The notes beneath the pieces were generated by a model. The model was not told where the DNA came from and did no database searches. It saw only the letters and a list, made by a program, of their open reading frames with translations. Both the position numbers and the translations under genes were made by a program. A DNA stretch of 64,000 nt from NCBI GenBank assembly GCA_963665215.2, contig CAXXWW010000017.1, positions 310,001 to 374,000 on the forward strand, in the 5' to 3' direction. Source of the DNA: G963665215 sp963665215 (GTDB taxonomy: Bacteria; Chloroflexota; Dehalococcoidia; Lucifugimonadales; CAUZJF01). Shown here piece by piece: positions 1-8,840 of this stretch (position 1 is its first letter; each line of letters begins with the position of its first letter).

Positions 1-108
1 GTGGGGGACAGGGAAGCTGGAGAAGGCCAGGATATCGGGTCCAGCCTCGTCCAGTAGAGAGGCGACCTGAGGGAACCGGTCCTGGAGTTGATCGGTCACC
101 CTATCGAG
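1..108 (-). pseudogene. Fragment of a second, different IS256/Mutator-type transposase
   Basis: The minus strand is open and reads LDRVTDQLQDRFPQ...DILAFSSFPVPH. This matches the stretch of Mutator-type transposases just before the conserved HW..I.S.NP.ER region that carries the catalytic Glu. The sequence is unlike the IS256-type element repeated in this window, so it is a different group. Its N-terminal side is cut at the left end of IS256 copy 1 and its C-terminal side runs off the window. The rest of the gene does not reappear beyond the IS, so this junction is not a simple insertion. Confidence 0.6.
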
Positions 109-110
109 TT

Positions 111-1479
111 GAGGTATCTTCAAAAAGTGTGTAAACAGTCAGGCGGTGTACCCTCTCTCTGAACAACACGGGCTCGAGGCCCAAGAGAGGAGATAGACCG
201 CCCATGAGGAAGGAAAGCACTGAGAGTAGGTCGGAGTCAAGGCCGGAGTGGGAGCAGTTGGAGGATTGGGTGCGAAGCCAGGTCCAGAGGCTGATCCAGG
301 AGTTGCTGGAGGAGGAGGTGACGGCGTTTCTGGGAAGGGCGAAGTCGGCGCTCAGATCCGACTCGGACTCACGATACCGGCTATCGGAACGGATACGGCA
401 GAGCCCGGAGGCTTACGCTGAGTTCGGGAACGATACAGCTGAGGCGGCCGCGAGTCCGCGATACCGAGGAGCAGTTCGAGAGCCGGCTGCTGCCGCTGTT
501 CGTCAACAGGACCAGGAAGGTTGCTGAGTTGATCCCCGAGCTGTACCTGCACGGTCTATCCGAAGGCGACTTCGATCTGGCTTTGCGGGGGCTGCTGGGA
601 GAGGACGCACCGGTATCGGCGAGCACGGTGGCCCGGTTGAAGGATAAGTGGAACGATGAGCTTGCCCAATGGCGCAGCCGGCCCCTCGATGACCTGGAAG
701 TGGTCTACATGTGGGTGGATGGAGTCTACGTCAAGGCTGGTCTTGAGAAGGAGAAGGCGGCGGTACTGGTGGTGATGGCGGCCCTGAGCGACGGGAGCAA
801 GGTGGTGGTGAGCGCTGTTCCCGGATACAGGGAGTCCACAGAGAACTGGTCCGAGGTGCTCAGGGACATCAAGCGCCGGGGCTTGAGCTGCCCGAGGCTG
901 GTGGTTGGAGACGGACACCTGGGCATCTGGGGAGCTCTGCGCAACGTCTATCCGCAGGCGGCAGAGCAACGCTGCTGGAACCACAAGATCGTAAACGTGC
1001 TCGCCAAGCTTCCAAAGCGACGACAGGACCAGGCCAAGCTCATGCTGCGTACTATCCCCTACGCGCCGACTCGGACAGAGGCTGAGCGGCTCAGGACGGT
1101 GTTCACCAGGTGGTGCGGCGACCATTCCTACGAGGCGGCCTCAGAGGCCTTGGAGCGGGACTGGGACCGCATGGTCACCTTCTATGACTTCCCAAAGGAG
1201 CACTGGGGGCACCTTCGCACGACGAACCCGGTAGAATCACCCTTCGCGGCCCTCAGGCTTCGGACCGATGCCGCCAAGCGCTACAAGAGGGTCGATCGGG
1301 CGATAGCGGTGATCTGGAAAATGTTGATGGTCGCCGAACAGCGCTTCAGGCGTCTGAAGGCCCCTGAGTTGATCGAAGACGTCTATCTCGGTGCACAGTA
1401 TGCGGATGGAATCGCCATTGAATCAACGGCTGAGAAGGTCGCCGCCTGATGTCGTTTACACACCTATTGACGTAACCTC
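111..1479 (+). mobile_element. IS256-type element, copy 1 (full length, frameshifted)
   Basis: The element runs from GAGGTATCTTCAAAAAGTG to CACCTATTGACGTAACCTC, the same imperfect terminal inverted repeats as the intact 1368-bp copies, and is one base longer than them. The left flank is a foreign transposase fragment and the right flank is the interior of a GHKL ATPase gene. The eight flanking bases do not match, so this copy probably marks a recombination or deletion junction. Confidence 0.92.
204..1449 (+). pseudogene. IS256-type transposase, frameshifted
   Basis: This is the 414-aa DDE transposase seen intact elsewhere in the window. A single extra C at about position 372 (GACTCACGATACC here, GACTCAGATACC in intact copies) shifts the frame after residue 56. 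The N-terminal part then runs out of frame to a stop at 527, and the rest is open from 529 to 1449. All three catalytic acidic residues lie in the second part. Five other full-length copies lack the extra base, so this is a mutation and not programmed frameshifting. Confidence 0.9.
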
Positions 1480-3276
1480 GAGATCGTGGTGAAAGACGAT
1501 GGGAACGGCATGACCTTTGCCGAATGCCAAAACCGATTTCTGAACGTCGGGCTTGCCCGACGTGGAAACGACAGGACCGAAAGGTCTCCTTTGAAAGGGA
1601 GGCGGATCCTCGGTCGTAAAGGAATCGGGAAATTCGCTGGCTTCGTCATAGCTGAAGTGGTTCGCGTTGAAACCGTGAGTAGAACTAGCGGCGAGAGAAC
1701 TGTTTTCGAGATGGACATCTCGAAGTTGCGCTCCGATGAATACGTCAATCCTGAAGGGACGGAGATTGATCTAATCGAGTATGAAGCTCCAGAAGACGAC
1801 CGACAGCAGGAACACGGCACCACTATTCGGCTTAGGCGTCTGGTTCTTTCACAGCGCCGCGAGCCTACGTCGTTCGCCCGCAGCATGGCTAGACGGTTCT
1901 TGATACATCAGACTGCCGTCGACTTTCGTGTTCGCGTCAACGAAGTGCCTTTGCCCGGGGACGACGATTTGCTTCCGGTACAGTTCTCGTTCCCGACCGA
2001 GTACCGGACCGAGGAACGTCCGACTGATCTTGATATCAAGGGGGGCTGGGGCATTGAGACTGTCGGCGGCCAAGAAGTCAGGTGGCGTGTGCTTTTCTAT
2101 CACGACCCCATCGGGGAAGAAGAACTGAGGGGCATTAGCGTGTTCGCAGGCGTTAAGATGGTGCAGGCACCTTTCTTCTTCAATCTCTCCGGTGGCCTTT
2201 CGGGGCAGCACGGCCAGCAGTATATTGCTGGCAATATCCAGGCCGATTCCCTCGATGAACAAGAAGCAGACCTTGTCGCGCCGGAACGCCAGCGAGTGAA
2301 CTGGGATCATCCTCTGGCCTCCCAAATCGAGGAGTGGGGACGCCGGCGTCTGAGGCAACTCCTGGGTATCTGGAGAGACCGACGAGGGGAGGATCGAGAA
2401 CGGCAGCTTGAAGCGCGTCTCGCGGGGTTCGCTGCCCGACTCGGGCGGCTGAGTGACCACGAGCGGACCACCGTCTCTCGGGCGATTAGGCGAGTGGCGC
2501 AGGTCGAGACTCTTTCTCAAGACCAATTCGAGGACCTGGGAAACGCGATGGTCACGGCCTGGGAGCAGGGAAGGTTGCATGACCTCGTAGGCGACATCGC
2601 CCAGGTCGAAGACCTGACATCCGATCAACTTCTGGGGATCCTCGCTGAGGCCCAAGTCTTGACAGCTCTGAATACGGCTGAAGCCGTTAGGACGAAGTTG
2701 TTGACTGTGGGCGGGCTGAAGCAGCGGATAGATCGCAGGGATCTCGAGAACGCCGTCCGAGACTACATAAGCCAACATCCCTGGCTCGTCTCTCCGAAGT
2801 GGGAGACCTTTGCTGCGGAGACAGGAGTAAAGCAGTTACTCGAACGGGCATTAGCGGAGTCTGGCATTCAAACCGACCCAGACTTCGCAGGCAGGGTTGA
2901 CCTTGCACTATCAAGCGGTGAACACCTACTCGTCCTGGAGTTCATGCGGCCCGGCCTCAGGCTTGATTGGGACCACGTCAACCGCTTCGAGCGATATGTG
3001 AGAATCGTCGGAGCCAATGTAAGGGCGAATACGGGAGGTAGGTTCAAGCGGGCTACGGGCTACATCGTCGCGGACAAGCTGCACGATCGAGTTGAACTCG
3101 TGGACAAGATCATCGCACTAGAAGACGATGATATGTTCGCTCTGGACTGGCCAACGCTCTTCACAAACGCGATCGCACAGTGGCAAGAGTTTCTGGTCAT
3201 CTTGGCGGGGCGGGACCCTCACGACGAACGACTGCAGGTCTTGATCGACGAGCATACTGGGCTGGCTCCGCAGTGA
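1480..3276 (+). CDS. GHKL ATPase with C-terminal PD-(D/E)XK-like domain, N-terminus lost
   Basis: The frame is open from the IS junction; the first in-frame GTG is at 1486. The start reads EIVVKDDGNGMT, the G1 box (DxGxGM) of GHKL ATPases, followed about 40 codons later by GRKGIGKFAG, the G2 box. The upstream helix with the ATP/Mg-binding Asn is missing, so the stump should not bind ATP. The middle is helical. The C-terminal ~130 residues (NAVRDYISQHPWLV, then GRVDLALSSGEHLLVLEFMRPG) resemble a PD-(D/E)XK nuclease, but the usual ExK lysine is Met. Known prokaryotic MORC-like GHKL proteins associate with restriction systems; a defence role here is inferred. About 597 codons remain. Confidence 0.7.
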   Translation, partial: EIVVKDDGNGMTFAECQNRFLNVGLARRGNDRTERSPLKGRRILGRKGIGKFAGFVIAEVVRVETVSRTSGERTVFEMDISKLRSDEYVNPEGTEIDLIEYEAPEDDRQQEHGTTIRLRRLVLSQRREPTSFARSMARRFLIHQTAVDFRVRVNEVPLPGDDDLLPVQFSFPTEYRTEERPTDLDIKGGWGIETVGGQEVRWRVLFYHDPIGEEELRGISVFAGVKMVQAPFFFNLSGGLSGQHGQQYIAGNIQADSLDEQEADLVAPERQRVNWDHPLASQIEEWGRRRLRQLLGIWRDRRGEDRERQLEARLAGFAARLGRLSDHERTTVSRAIRRVAQVETLSQDQFEDLGNAMVTAWEQGRLHDLVGDIAQVEDLTSDQLLGILAEAQVLTALNTAEAVRTKLLTVGGLKQRIDRRDLENAVRDYISQHPWLVSPKWETFAAETGVKQLLERALAESGIQTDPDFAGRVDLALSSGEHLLVLEFMRPGLRLDWDHVNRFERYVRIVGANVRANTGGRFKRATGYIVADKLHDRVELVDKIIALEDDDMFALDWPTLFTNAIAQWQEFLVILAGRDPHDERLQVLIDEHTGLAPQ

Positions 3277-3313
3277 CACATCGACCGCGCTCTATGGCGT
3301 CCGCAGCCTGAAG

Positions 3314-3558
3314 TCACGAGATGTCCAGATGTCGCACCAAGGCGCCATTCACGAGGGCGGCCATGTCGTGTCTGTGGTCCCCAGCAGCGTGGCCGGGACG
3401 AACCATGCACATCGAGGGCAAAGATTCGGGCCGCGCAACGTACCGGCATCGCTAACCGCCAATGCACAACCCATGGAATCGATCGCGAGCCGCTTGACCT
3501 TGTGCACAACCTCGCTGGCCACGTAACCCGTGAGGCGTTCAATGATGGGATCGGTCAT
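3314..3558 (-). pseudogene. MmgE/PrpD family fragment, frameshifted
   Basis: From ATG at 3558 the minus strand reads MTDPIIERLTGYVASEVVHK and VKRLAIDSMGCALAVSDAG, the N-terminal pattern of MmgE/PrpD proteins. Further on, PATLLGTTDTT continues only after a frame change, as MAALVNGALVRHLDIS followed by a stop; the family pattern is ATLLGT...AALVNG.LAH.LDF. It is an ~80-residue stub of a protein normally about 450 residues long. Nothing downstream continues it. Confidence 0.65.
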
Positions 3559-3667
3559 GCTCTCGCACCTCCTCCAAGACTCATATGGCCTGGCTGAGTG
3601 CTTCTTGAAATCCTGAGCCATGCCGCAACATAATGCCGGAGCATGGGCCCCGGTAGGATCACAGAGC

Positions 3668-3847
3668 TCTCAACCACATCTCGAAGACGGCTTTTGTCTA
3701 CCGTCCACTTCGGCCCATGAAGAGAGTCTCGAACTTTCCGTGAGGACTCCGTTGCCGGGGATCACAGAGACCCCAGCCACATCTCGAAGATGGTTCCACC
3801 TACCATCCACTTAGGCCCACCAAACTGGACAAATCAAGAGCCTTCGT
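3668..3847. repeat. Two copies of a dispersed ~75-bp repeat
   Basis: CCACATCTCGAAGA is followed by a variable base and ...CTACC.TCCACTT.GGCCCA, first near 3674-3720 (diverged) and again near 3766-3847. A third copy lies near 62837-62924 and a weaker inverted one just after the tRNA-like sequence near 8410-8450. Read on the minus strand, the better copies end in the same short open frame, MVGGT[IV]FEMWLGSL followed by stop. It may be the 3' end of a gene family that has been scattered. Confidence 0.6.
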
Positions 3848-3933
3848 ACTCAGATTCAGGTTGGTCCCGTAACGGCTGCGCTGGAGGTGGTAGTTGCCAC
3901 TGCCGAACGCGCCGTGAGGACAGGAAGGTAAGG

Positions 3934-4115
3934 ATGACTGGCACTGGCCGTTGGTGGTCACTCGGCAGACAGGGCGGACATGTTGAAGTCGTGGGATACA
4001 ATCCCGAGTGGCCTCAGGTTTTCGAGCGTGAGGCGGCTGCTATCCTAGAAGCGTGCCGACCCTGGGTCACTGAGGTTCATCACGTCGGCAGCGCCTCAGT
4101 ACCAGGACTAGCAGA
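3934..4115 (+). pseudogene. GrpB-like nucleotidyltransferase fragment
   Basis: HVEVVGYNPEWPQVFEREAA and, further on, EVHHVGSASVPGLA match the N-terminus of GrpB family proteins (typically V.V..Y.P.W...F..E then IEHIGSTSVPGLA). The match stops directly after SVPGLA and the residual frame to 4386 resembles nothing I recognise. GrpB proteins are normally about 170 residues, so only about the first third is here. Codons 4133-4200 in another frame (MAVGSVGKRLKYEDLVGLP) faintly recall the start of a Uma2-type protein, too little to call. Confidence 0.55.
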
Positions 4116-4561
4116 CGGCTGCAATGGCGGTGGGCTCAGTCGGCAAGCGACTGAAGTACGAAGACCTGGTCGGACTGCCGTGGACACGCCAGCCCGCGAT
4201 GCTATAACAAGGATCGGTCCAATGCCTACAAAGCACGACCTAGAAGTCACCCGACTCGTCCAAGATTACCCTAATGTCCGTGCACACAGATGCGCTTGGT
4301 GTGAAAATGTGGTAGATTTGCCCCCAGCGGAGGCGATAGTGCCTGAGCGGCTCCTCACTCTGGATGGCGTCCGCCAGATCTTTTGAGAGAACTCACAACT
4401 TGAGAAGGAACTCTCAAATGAGTTAGTAGAACGGATTCAAACACAGTGCAATCTCTCGAGGGAGAAGCTCGGTTACTTCCTGGACAGGCAGGCAAACGTC
4501 TTCCCGGCCATACGCTATCCATACATCGGAGATTGGATAATTCCCAATTAAAGGGATCGAC

Positions 4562-5221
4562 ATGAAACTCGGCAGACTTGTCATTCCAACCGTAGCCACT
4601 ATTGCCGTGCTGCTGTTGGGTACGCTCATGGGTAAATTGGTCCCCACCGGACCGATCCTGGCCACTGAACCCACGCCCATACCGATCGAGCTCCCCGAGC
4701 CGCCGGACAAGGCGCCGCCATTGGAGCGCTCCACACAGGTGACCCGTTCAGAAGCGGCAGCCGCCCTGGACCAGGGAACGGTCCACACTTGGGAGGACGG
4801 CGACAGGACGATGAGGGTGCTGCTTCAGAACGGCCTGGTCGTCCAGAAGACCGCCGCCAACACGTCCGAGGACGTTGTGGTTGCGGAGGAAGCCGAGGAC
4901 AGCGTCGTCCGGAAGCAGGCTAGACACGGCCCCGACGCTCGCCCCGTGTTCCGCTCCGAATCGGGAGGCGGGCTAATGACGCTGCCCGGCGGCGTTCTGC
5001 TGGCCCTCGATCCTGGCTGGGACGATGCCCAGGTCGGGGATTTCCTCTCCCACAACGACATATCGACAGACAGGACTTCTGAGCTGGGCTTCCTGCAGAA
5101 CGGCTTCCTGATCGAGACCGAACCGGGCTTCCCGTCGCTGGAGCTGGCCAACGCGCTGGCCGGCCAGGACGGCGTCCTGATTTCCAGCCCCAACTGGCGG
5201 ACAGAGGTTGAAGCAAAGTGA
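4562..5221 (+). CDS. Secreted subtilase propeptide-like protein
   Basis: This 219-aa protein has an N-terminal signal/anchor helix (residues 5-27), a Pro/Glu linker, and an acidic middle. The C-terminal ~75 residues (LPGGVLLALDPGWDDAQVGD, then FLIETEPGFPSLELANALAG and GVLISSPNW) have the pattern of subtilase N-terminal prodomains (G.V...D......V...L ... LE.ANAL....GV....PN). The stop overlaps the GTG start of the S8 protease by four bases (GTGA), so the two are translationally coupled. I infer a trans-acting propeptide, foldase or inhibitor for the adjacent protease. RBS-like AAGGGA precedes the ATG. Confidence 0.7.
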   Translation: MKLGRLVIPTVATIAVLLLGTLMGKLVPTGPILATEPTPIPIELPEPPDKAPPLERSTQVTRSEAAAALDQGTVHTWEDGDRTMRVLLQNGLVVQKTAANTSEDVVVAEEAEDSVVRKQARHGPDARPVFRSESGGGLMTLPGGVLLALDPGWDDAQVGDFLSHNDISTDRTSELGFLQNGFLIETEPGFPSLELANALAGQDGVLISSPNWRTEVEAK

Positions 5222-8200
5222 AATCCATCTCACTCCTATCTCCCATCTCTTGTCTCCTCTTGATCGCCGTGGTCGCCATCTGTTTCATCCTGAGCGCGGG
5301 TGTCGTCGCGGCCCAGACGGCTGACGACCACGGCGACACCTTCGCCACGGCCACGGCCCTGTCGCTGGGGTCCTCGATAGCCGGACGCATCGACCACGGC
5401 GACGATCACGACGTCTTCGAGATCGACCTGTCTCGCGCGTCGGGCCCCACCGACGTCTGGGCATACGCAACCGGCGAATACGATGCCGTTGGCGGCTTGT
5501 ATGACAGCAATAGGGCTCTGCTCTCATTCAGTGACGACAGCCTCCTCGCGGGCAGCCTGCGCAACTTCAGTGTGCGGAGCAGTGTGCCCCCGGGCATCTA
5601 CTACGTGGTTGTCGCCAGCTACGAGGGGGAGTCGGGGGAGTACACCATACACGCCCAGGCGGTGACGGACCCGGGCAGCTCCACAGGCACGGCGGCGCGC
5701 CTGGTCCTGGGCTCGCCCGCCGGGGGTACGATCGACACCCCAGAGGACGCGGACTACTTCAGGCTGTACTTCCCCGAATCGACGCACGCGATCATCGAGG
5801 CCAGGACCACGAACCTGGCGCCCATCAGCGCCGACCTGCTCGACGCCCAGGGCAGGGAGATCTCCGCGAATGTCTATCACCTGATAGTGAGATTCGGCTT
5901 TCGGTTCAGGCATGGCTTCCGGATTCTGGACGACTTCGGCCCGGGCACGTACTACCTCAGGGTGACCACTCCCAATGATCTCGCGCCTCGTCCCGTGCCC
6001 TACACCATCTACGCCTACGAGGATGACGAGTACACCGAGTACGCGGAGGAGTGCGAAGCCAGGACCCGCGCGTTGAACGATCCGCAGATCAGCGACCCCC
6101 TGTATGCGTGCCAGTGGCACCTCGACAGCCCTGACTACGCGAACATCGATGTCGAGTCCGCCTGGGCGGAGGGAGTCAAGGGCGAGGGCGTCACCGTCGC
6201 CGTAGTGGACGACGGGATGGACCCGACCCATGTCGACCTCAGAGACAACGTAAACACCGCGCTGAACTATGACTACACCGAGTCCGGGGAGATCTTCGAC
6301 CCCTTCGAGCACCACGGCACACACGTCTCCGGGATCATCGCGGCCAGGGACAACGCCGTCGGCGTGCGCGGCGTGGCCCCGCGAGCCACCATCTACGGGT
6401 ACAATTTCCTTGCCGCACCGTCGTTCTTCAACGAGGTCGACGCCATAAGCCGCAATGCGGTTGTGACCGCCGTGTCCAACAATAGCTGGGGGTCTCTCGA
6501 CGGCCCGGAGCTGAGCTCCGCTACCTCGTTCTGGGAGATGGCCGTGAACGCGGGGATCACCACCGGCTACGACCGCAAGGGCACCTTCTACGTCTTCAGC
6601 GCCGGCAACGGCCACCTGCTGGGAGACGACTCGAACCTTGACGAGTACGTCAACTACTTTGGCGTGACCGCCGTATGCTCCGTGAACACCAGCGGCAGCA
6701 GGGCCGGCTACTCAGAGATGGGCGCCAACCTGTGGGTCTGCGCCCCCTCGAACAACCGTCCGGGGCCTCTGGGCGCAACACTGGGCATTCTCACTACCGA
6801 GAACTCCGACCGCTACGTGAAGGACTTTGGCGGCACCTCCGCCGCGGCCCCCATCGTCTCGGGCGTGGCGGCGCTAATGCGCAGCGCCAACCCGGAGCTG
6901 ACCTGGCGGGACCTGAAGCTGATTCTGGCCGCTTCCGCGCTCAAGAACGACGCCGACAGCTCCGGCTGGGAAGAGGGAGCCCGCACGTATCGCTCCGCCA
7001 GCGACGCGGACCGCTATCACTTCAACCACGAGTACGGCTTCGGCCTGGTCGACGCCGGAGCCGCCGTCGCCCTGGCTGAGGGATGGACCAACGCTCCGCC
7101 GCTGCAGGTACGCGGGGTCGGATCGGACGAGCTGAGCGAGCTGGTCCCCGACGCCCCGCCCACCGGCGACCCGACGACCGTCGTCAGCGAGCTGACACTG
7201 GACACGGGCATCGGATTCACCGAGTTCGTGGAGGTCAACGTCGCCTTCCTGCACGGCTCTTTCCGGGACTTGGATATCGAGCTGGAGTCGCCCTCGGGAG
7301 CCGTCTCCAAGCTGGCGGTCCACTTCGACACCTTTACGGACTACTACGACCCATTTTCCGACTTCGTGCCGCTGCGCGGGGCGTTCCGATTCGGCTCGGC
7401 AAGACACCTGGGCGAAGACCCCAACGGCGTCTGGAAGCTGCGAGTGACCGACCGCATACACGTCGTGGACGGCGCCTTCGAAGGATGGAACCTCATCGTC
7501 TATGGGCACGCGCCCACGCCCGACGCTCCGACCGTGGACTCCGTCACCCCCGGCGCCGGGTCGTTGGCCGTTGCCTGGACCGCCCCCGTCCCGACCACCG
7601 GCTCGGAGGTAACCGCCTACGACCTGCGCTATATTCAGACCGACGCCGACGAGACGGTGGAGTCCAACTGGACCGTTGTGGAAGAGGTCTGGGCAGCCGG
7701 CGCCGGCGACCTGGAGTACGCGGTCACCGGGCTGACGGGAGGCGCAGAGTACGACGTGCAGCTCCGGGCGATCAACGAGTGGGGCGCCGGCGCCTGGTCG
7801 GCAGCCGAGTCCGCGACTCCGCAGAACGCCCTGCCTTCGTTCAATGAGGGCGCGACAACAGCCCGCTCCGTTGCCGAGAACACGCCCGGGGGCGGTAACG
7901 TGGGCGACCCCGTGGCCGCCATCGACGACGACGCGCTGGCATACACGCTGGCCGGTCCCGACGCCGCCCTATTCGAGGTCGTCGCCGACACCGGCCAGAT
8001 CCGCGTCGGCGCGACCACCTCCCTCGACTTCGAAGACCCCGACAACCTGGACCACGAACACCAGGTCACCGTCACCGCAACTGACCCGTCCGGCGCCAGC
8101 GCCAGCGTCACAGTGACCATCGCCGTCACCGACCTGAGCCTGGGCGAGCCGGGCGACACCTACGACACCGACCACGACGAGTTAATCAACAGGGACGAGG

Positions 8201-8286
8201 TCATCCAGGCTGTACATGACTACTTCGACGACCTCATCACCAGGGACGAGGTGATAGCCGTCGTCCGACTCTACCTCTTCAGATAG
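5218..8286 (+). CDS. Secreted multidomain S8 (subtilisin-like) serine protease
   Basis: This 1022-aa protein has a signal peptide (residues 1-33), two PPC domains (about 36-145 and 150-270), and an S8 catalytic domain (about 310-625) with Asp331 (VAVVDDGMD), His366 (HHGTHVSG), oxyanion Asn464 (SAGNG) and Ser541 (GGTSAAAP). A proprotein-convertase P-domain (about 640-770), an FnIII module, a cadherin-like module and a C-terminal INRDEV..ITRDEV module follow. No prodomain precedes the catalytic domain, which fits its being supplied by the upstream gene. All catalytic residues are intact. The start is GTG, overlapping the upstream stop. Confidence 0.93.
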   Translation: MKSISLLSPISCLLLIAVVAICFILSAGVVAAQTADDHGDTFATATALSLGSSIAGRIDHGDDHDVFEIDLSRASGPTDVWAYATGEYDAVGGLYDSNRALLSFSDDSLLAGSLRNFSVRSSVPPGIYYVVVASYEGESGEYTIHAQAVTDPGSSTGTAARLVLGSPAGGTIDTPEDADYFRLYFPESTHAIIEARTTNLAPISADLLDAQGREISANVYHLIVRFGFRFRHGFRILDDFGPGTYYLRVTTPNDLAPRPVPYTIYAYEDDEYTEYAEECEARTRALNDPQISDPLYACQWHLDSPDYANIDVESAWAEGVKGEGVTVAVVDDGMDPTHVDLRDNVNTALNYDYTESGEIFDPFEHHGTHVSGIIAARDNAVGVRGVAPRATIYGYNFLAAPSFFNEVDAISRNAVVTAVSNNSWGSLDGPELSSATSFWEMAVNAGITTGYDRKGTFYVFSAGNGHLLGDDSNLDEYVNYFGVTAVCSVNTSGSRAGYSEMGANLWVCAPSNNRPGPLGATLGILTTENSDRYVKDFGGTSAAAPIVSGVAALMRSANPELTWRDLKLILAASALKNDADSSGWEEGARTYRSASDADRYHFNHEYGFGLVDAGAAVALAEGWTNAPPLQVRGVGSDELSELVPDAPPTGDPTTVVSELTLDTGIGFTEFVEVNVAFLHGSFRDLDIELESPSGAVSKLAVHFDTFTDYYDPFSDFVPLRGAFRFGSARHLGEDPNGVWKLRVTDRIHVVDGAFEGWNLIVYGHAPTPDAPTVDSVTPGAGSLAVAWTAPVPTTGSEVTAYDLRYIQTDADETVESNWTVVEEVWAAGAGDLEYAVTGLTGGAEYDVQLRAINEWGAGAWSAAESATPQNALPSFNEGATTARSVAENTPGGGNVGDPVAAIDDDALAYTLAGPDAALFEVVADTGQIRVGATTSLDFEDPDNLDHEHQVTVTATDPSGASASVTVTIAVTDLSLGEPGDTYDTDHDELINRDEVIQAVHDYFDDLITRDEVIAVVRLYLFR

Positions 8287-8328
8287 ACACCGTTTGGAGC
8301 GCCGTCGCCAGTCACCGCCTCTAGTCAT

Positions 8329-8406
8329 GGGCCGGTAGCTCAGTTTGGCCAGAGCGCCGGACTTTTCATCCGGGTGTCCTGGCTTCGAACCCCAGCCCGC
8401 CCACCA
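8329..8406 (+). tRNA. tRNA-Lys(UUU)-like sequence with degenerate features
   Basis: The sequence folds as a complete cloverleaf: GGGCCGG acceptor, GCUC/GAGC D stem, CCGGA/UCCGG anticodon stem with loop CUUUUCA, CUGGC/CCCAG T stem with loop UUCGAAC, and encoded CCA. Three departures argue for decay: C at position 37 next to the UUU anticodon where a purine is normal, a C-C mismatch in the acceptor stem, and C-C in place of the near-universal 53-61 G-C pair. It may be a pseudo-tRNA. The anticodon assignment follows from a seven-base loop. Confidence 0.6.
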
Positions 8407-8450
8407 ACGTGCACGGTAGACAGAACCATCTTCGAAATTCGGCTGGCTTT
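8407..8450. repeat. Diverged copy of the dispersed repeat, abutting the tRNA
   Basis: ACCATCTTCGAAATTCGGCTG matches the reverse complement of the repeat at 3766-3847 (ACCATCTTCGAGATGTGGCTG). In the corresponding frame it reads VDRTIFEIRLAL-stop, parallel to VGGTIFEMWLGSL-stop in the other copies. It follows the CCA end immediately. Confidence 0.45.
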
Positions 8451-8544
8451 GTAGTCGTGGGGGCATTTGCCTCGCCTCAGGCCAGCCCCGGAAATCGTGG
8501 ACGCGGCACTCGATTTACTGAGGGCGACACATGGCCGTGTCACC

Positions 8545-8840
8545 TTACTGTCGGGGGCCATAATACCAGCGGGCGATAACCGGTCCAGCCAGGGCCGCCG
8601 ACTCAGGCGCGGCGTCGGCGACGAACGCGGCTCTGACGTTGCACGGGCCACGTTCGAGGCCAGAACACTCGTCGTCTCGTTCACCGTCCCGCATCGCCAC
8701 GTACAGCCTCCCGAACCCGCGCCGGAAAGCCTCATCCCCCAGGGTACCGTAAAGGTCAAGGAACAGCCCGCGCCCCAGGCTGTAGGCGCAGCCCGACCCT
8801 CTGATTATACCCGTGGACTGTCCGTCTTCCGTAAGCTCCC
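8545..8840 (-). pseudogene. C-terminal part of an IS-interrupted lipoprotein metallopeptidase
   Basis: The frame reads ELTEDGQSTGIIRGSGCAYS, then GRGLFLDLYGTLGDEAFRRG, and ends ARWYYGPRQ. It is the continuation of the gene whose first part lies beyond IS256 copy 2. Deleting the IS and one AAGCTCCC target duplication joins ...DLDRLHG to ELTEDG... in frame, giving a protein of about 648 residues. As it stands this piece has no start or ribosome binding site of its own. Confidence 0.85.

Noticed and set aside
204..1449. Programmed frameshifting in IS256 copy 1
   Set aside because: Five full-length copies encode the protein in one frame and lack the extra C; there is no slippery sequence at the site.
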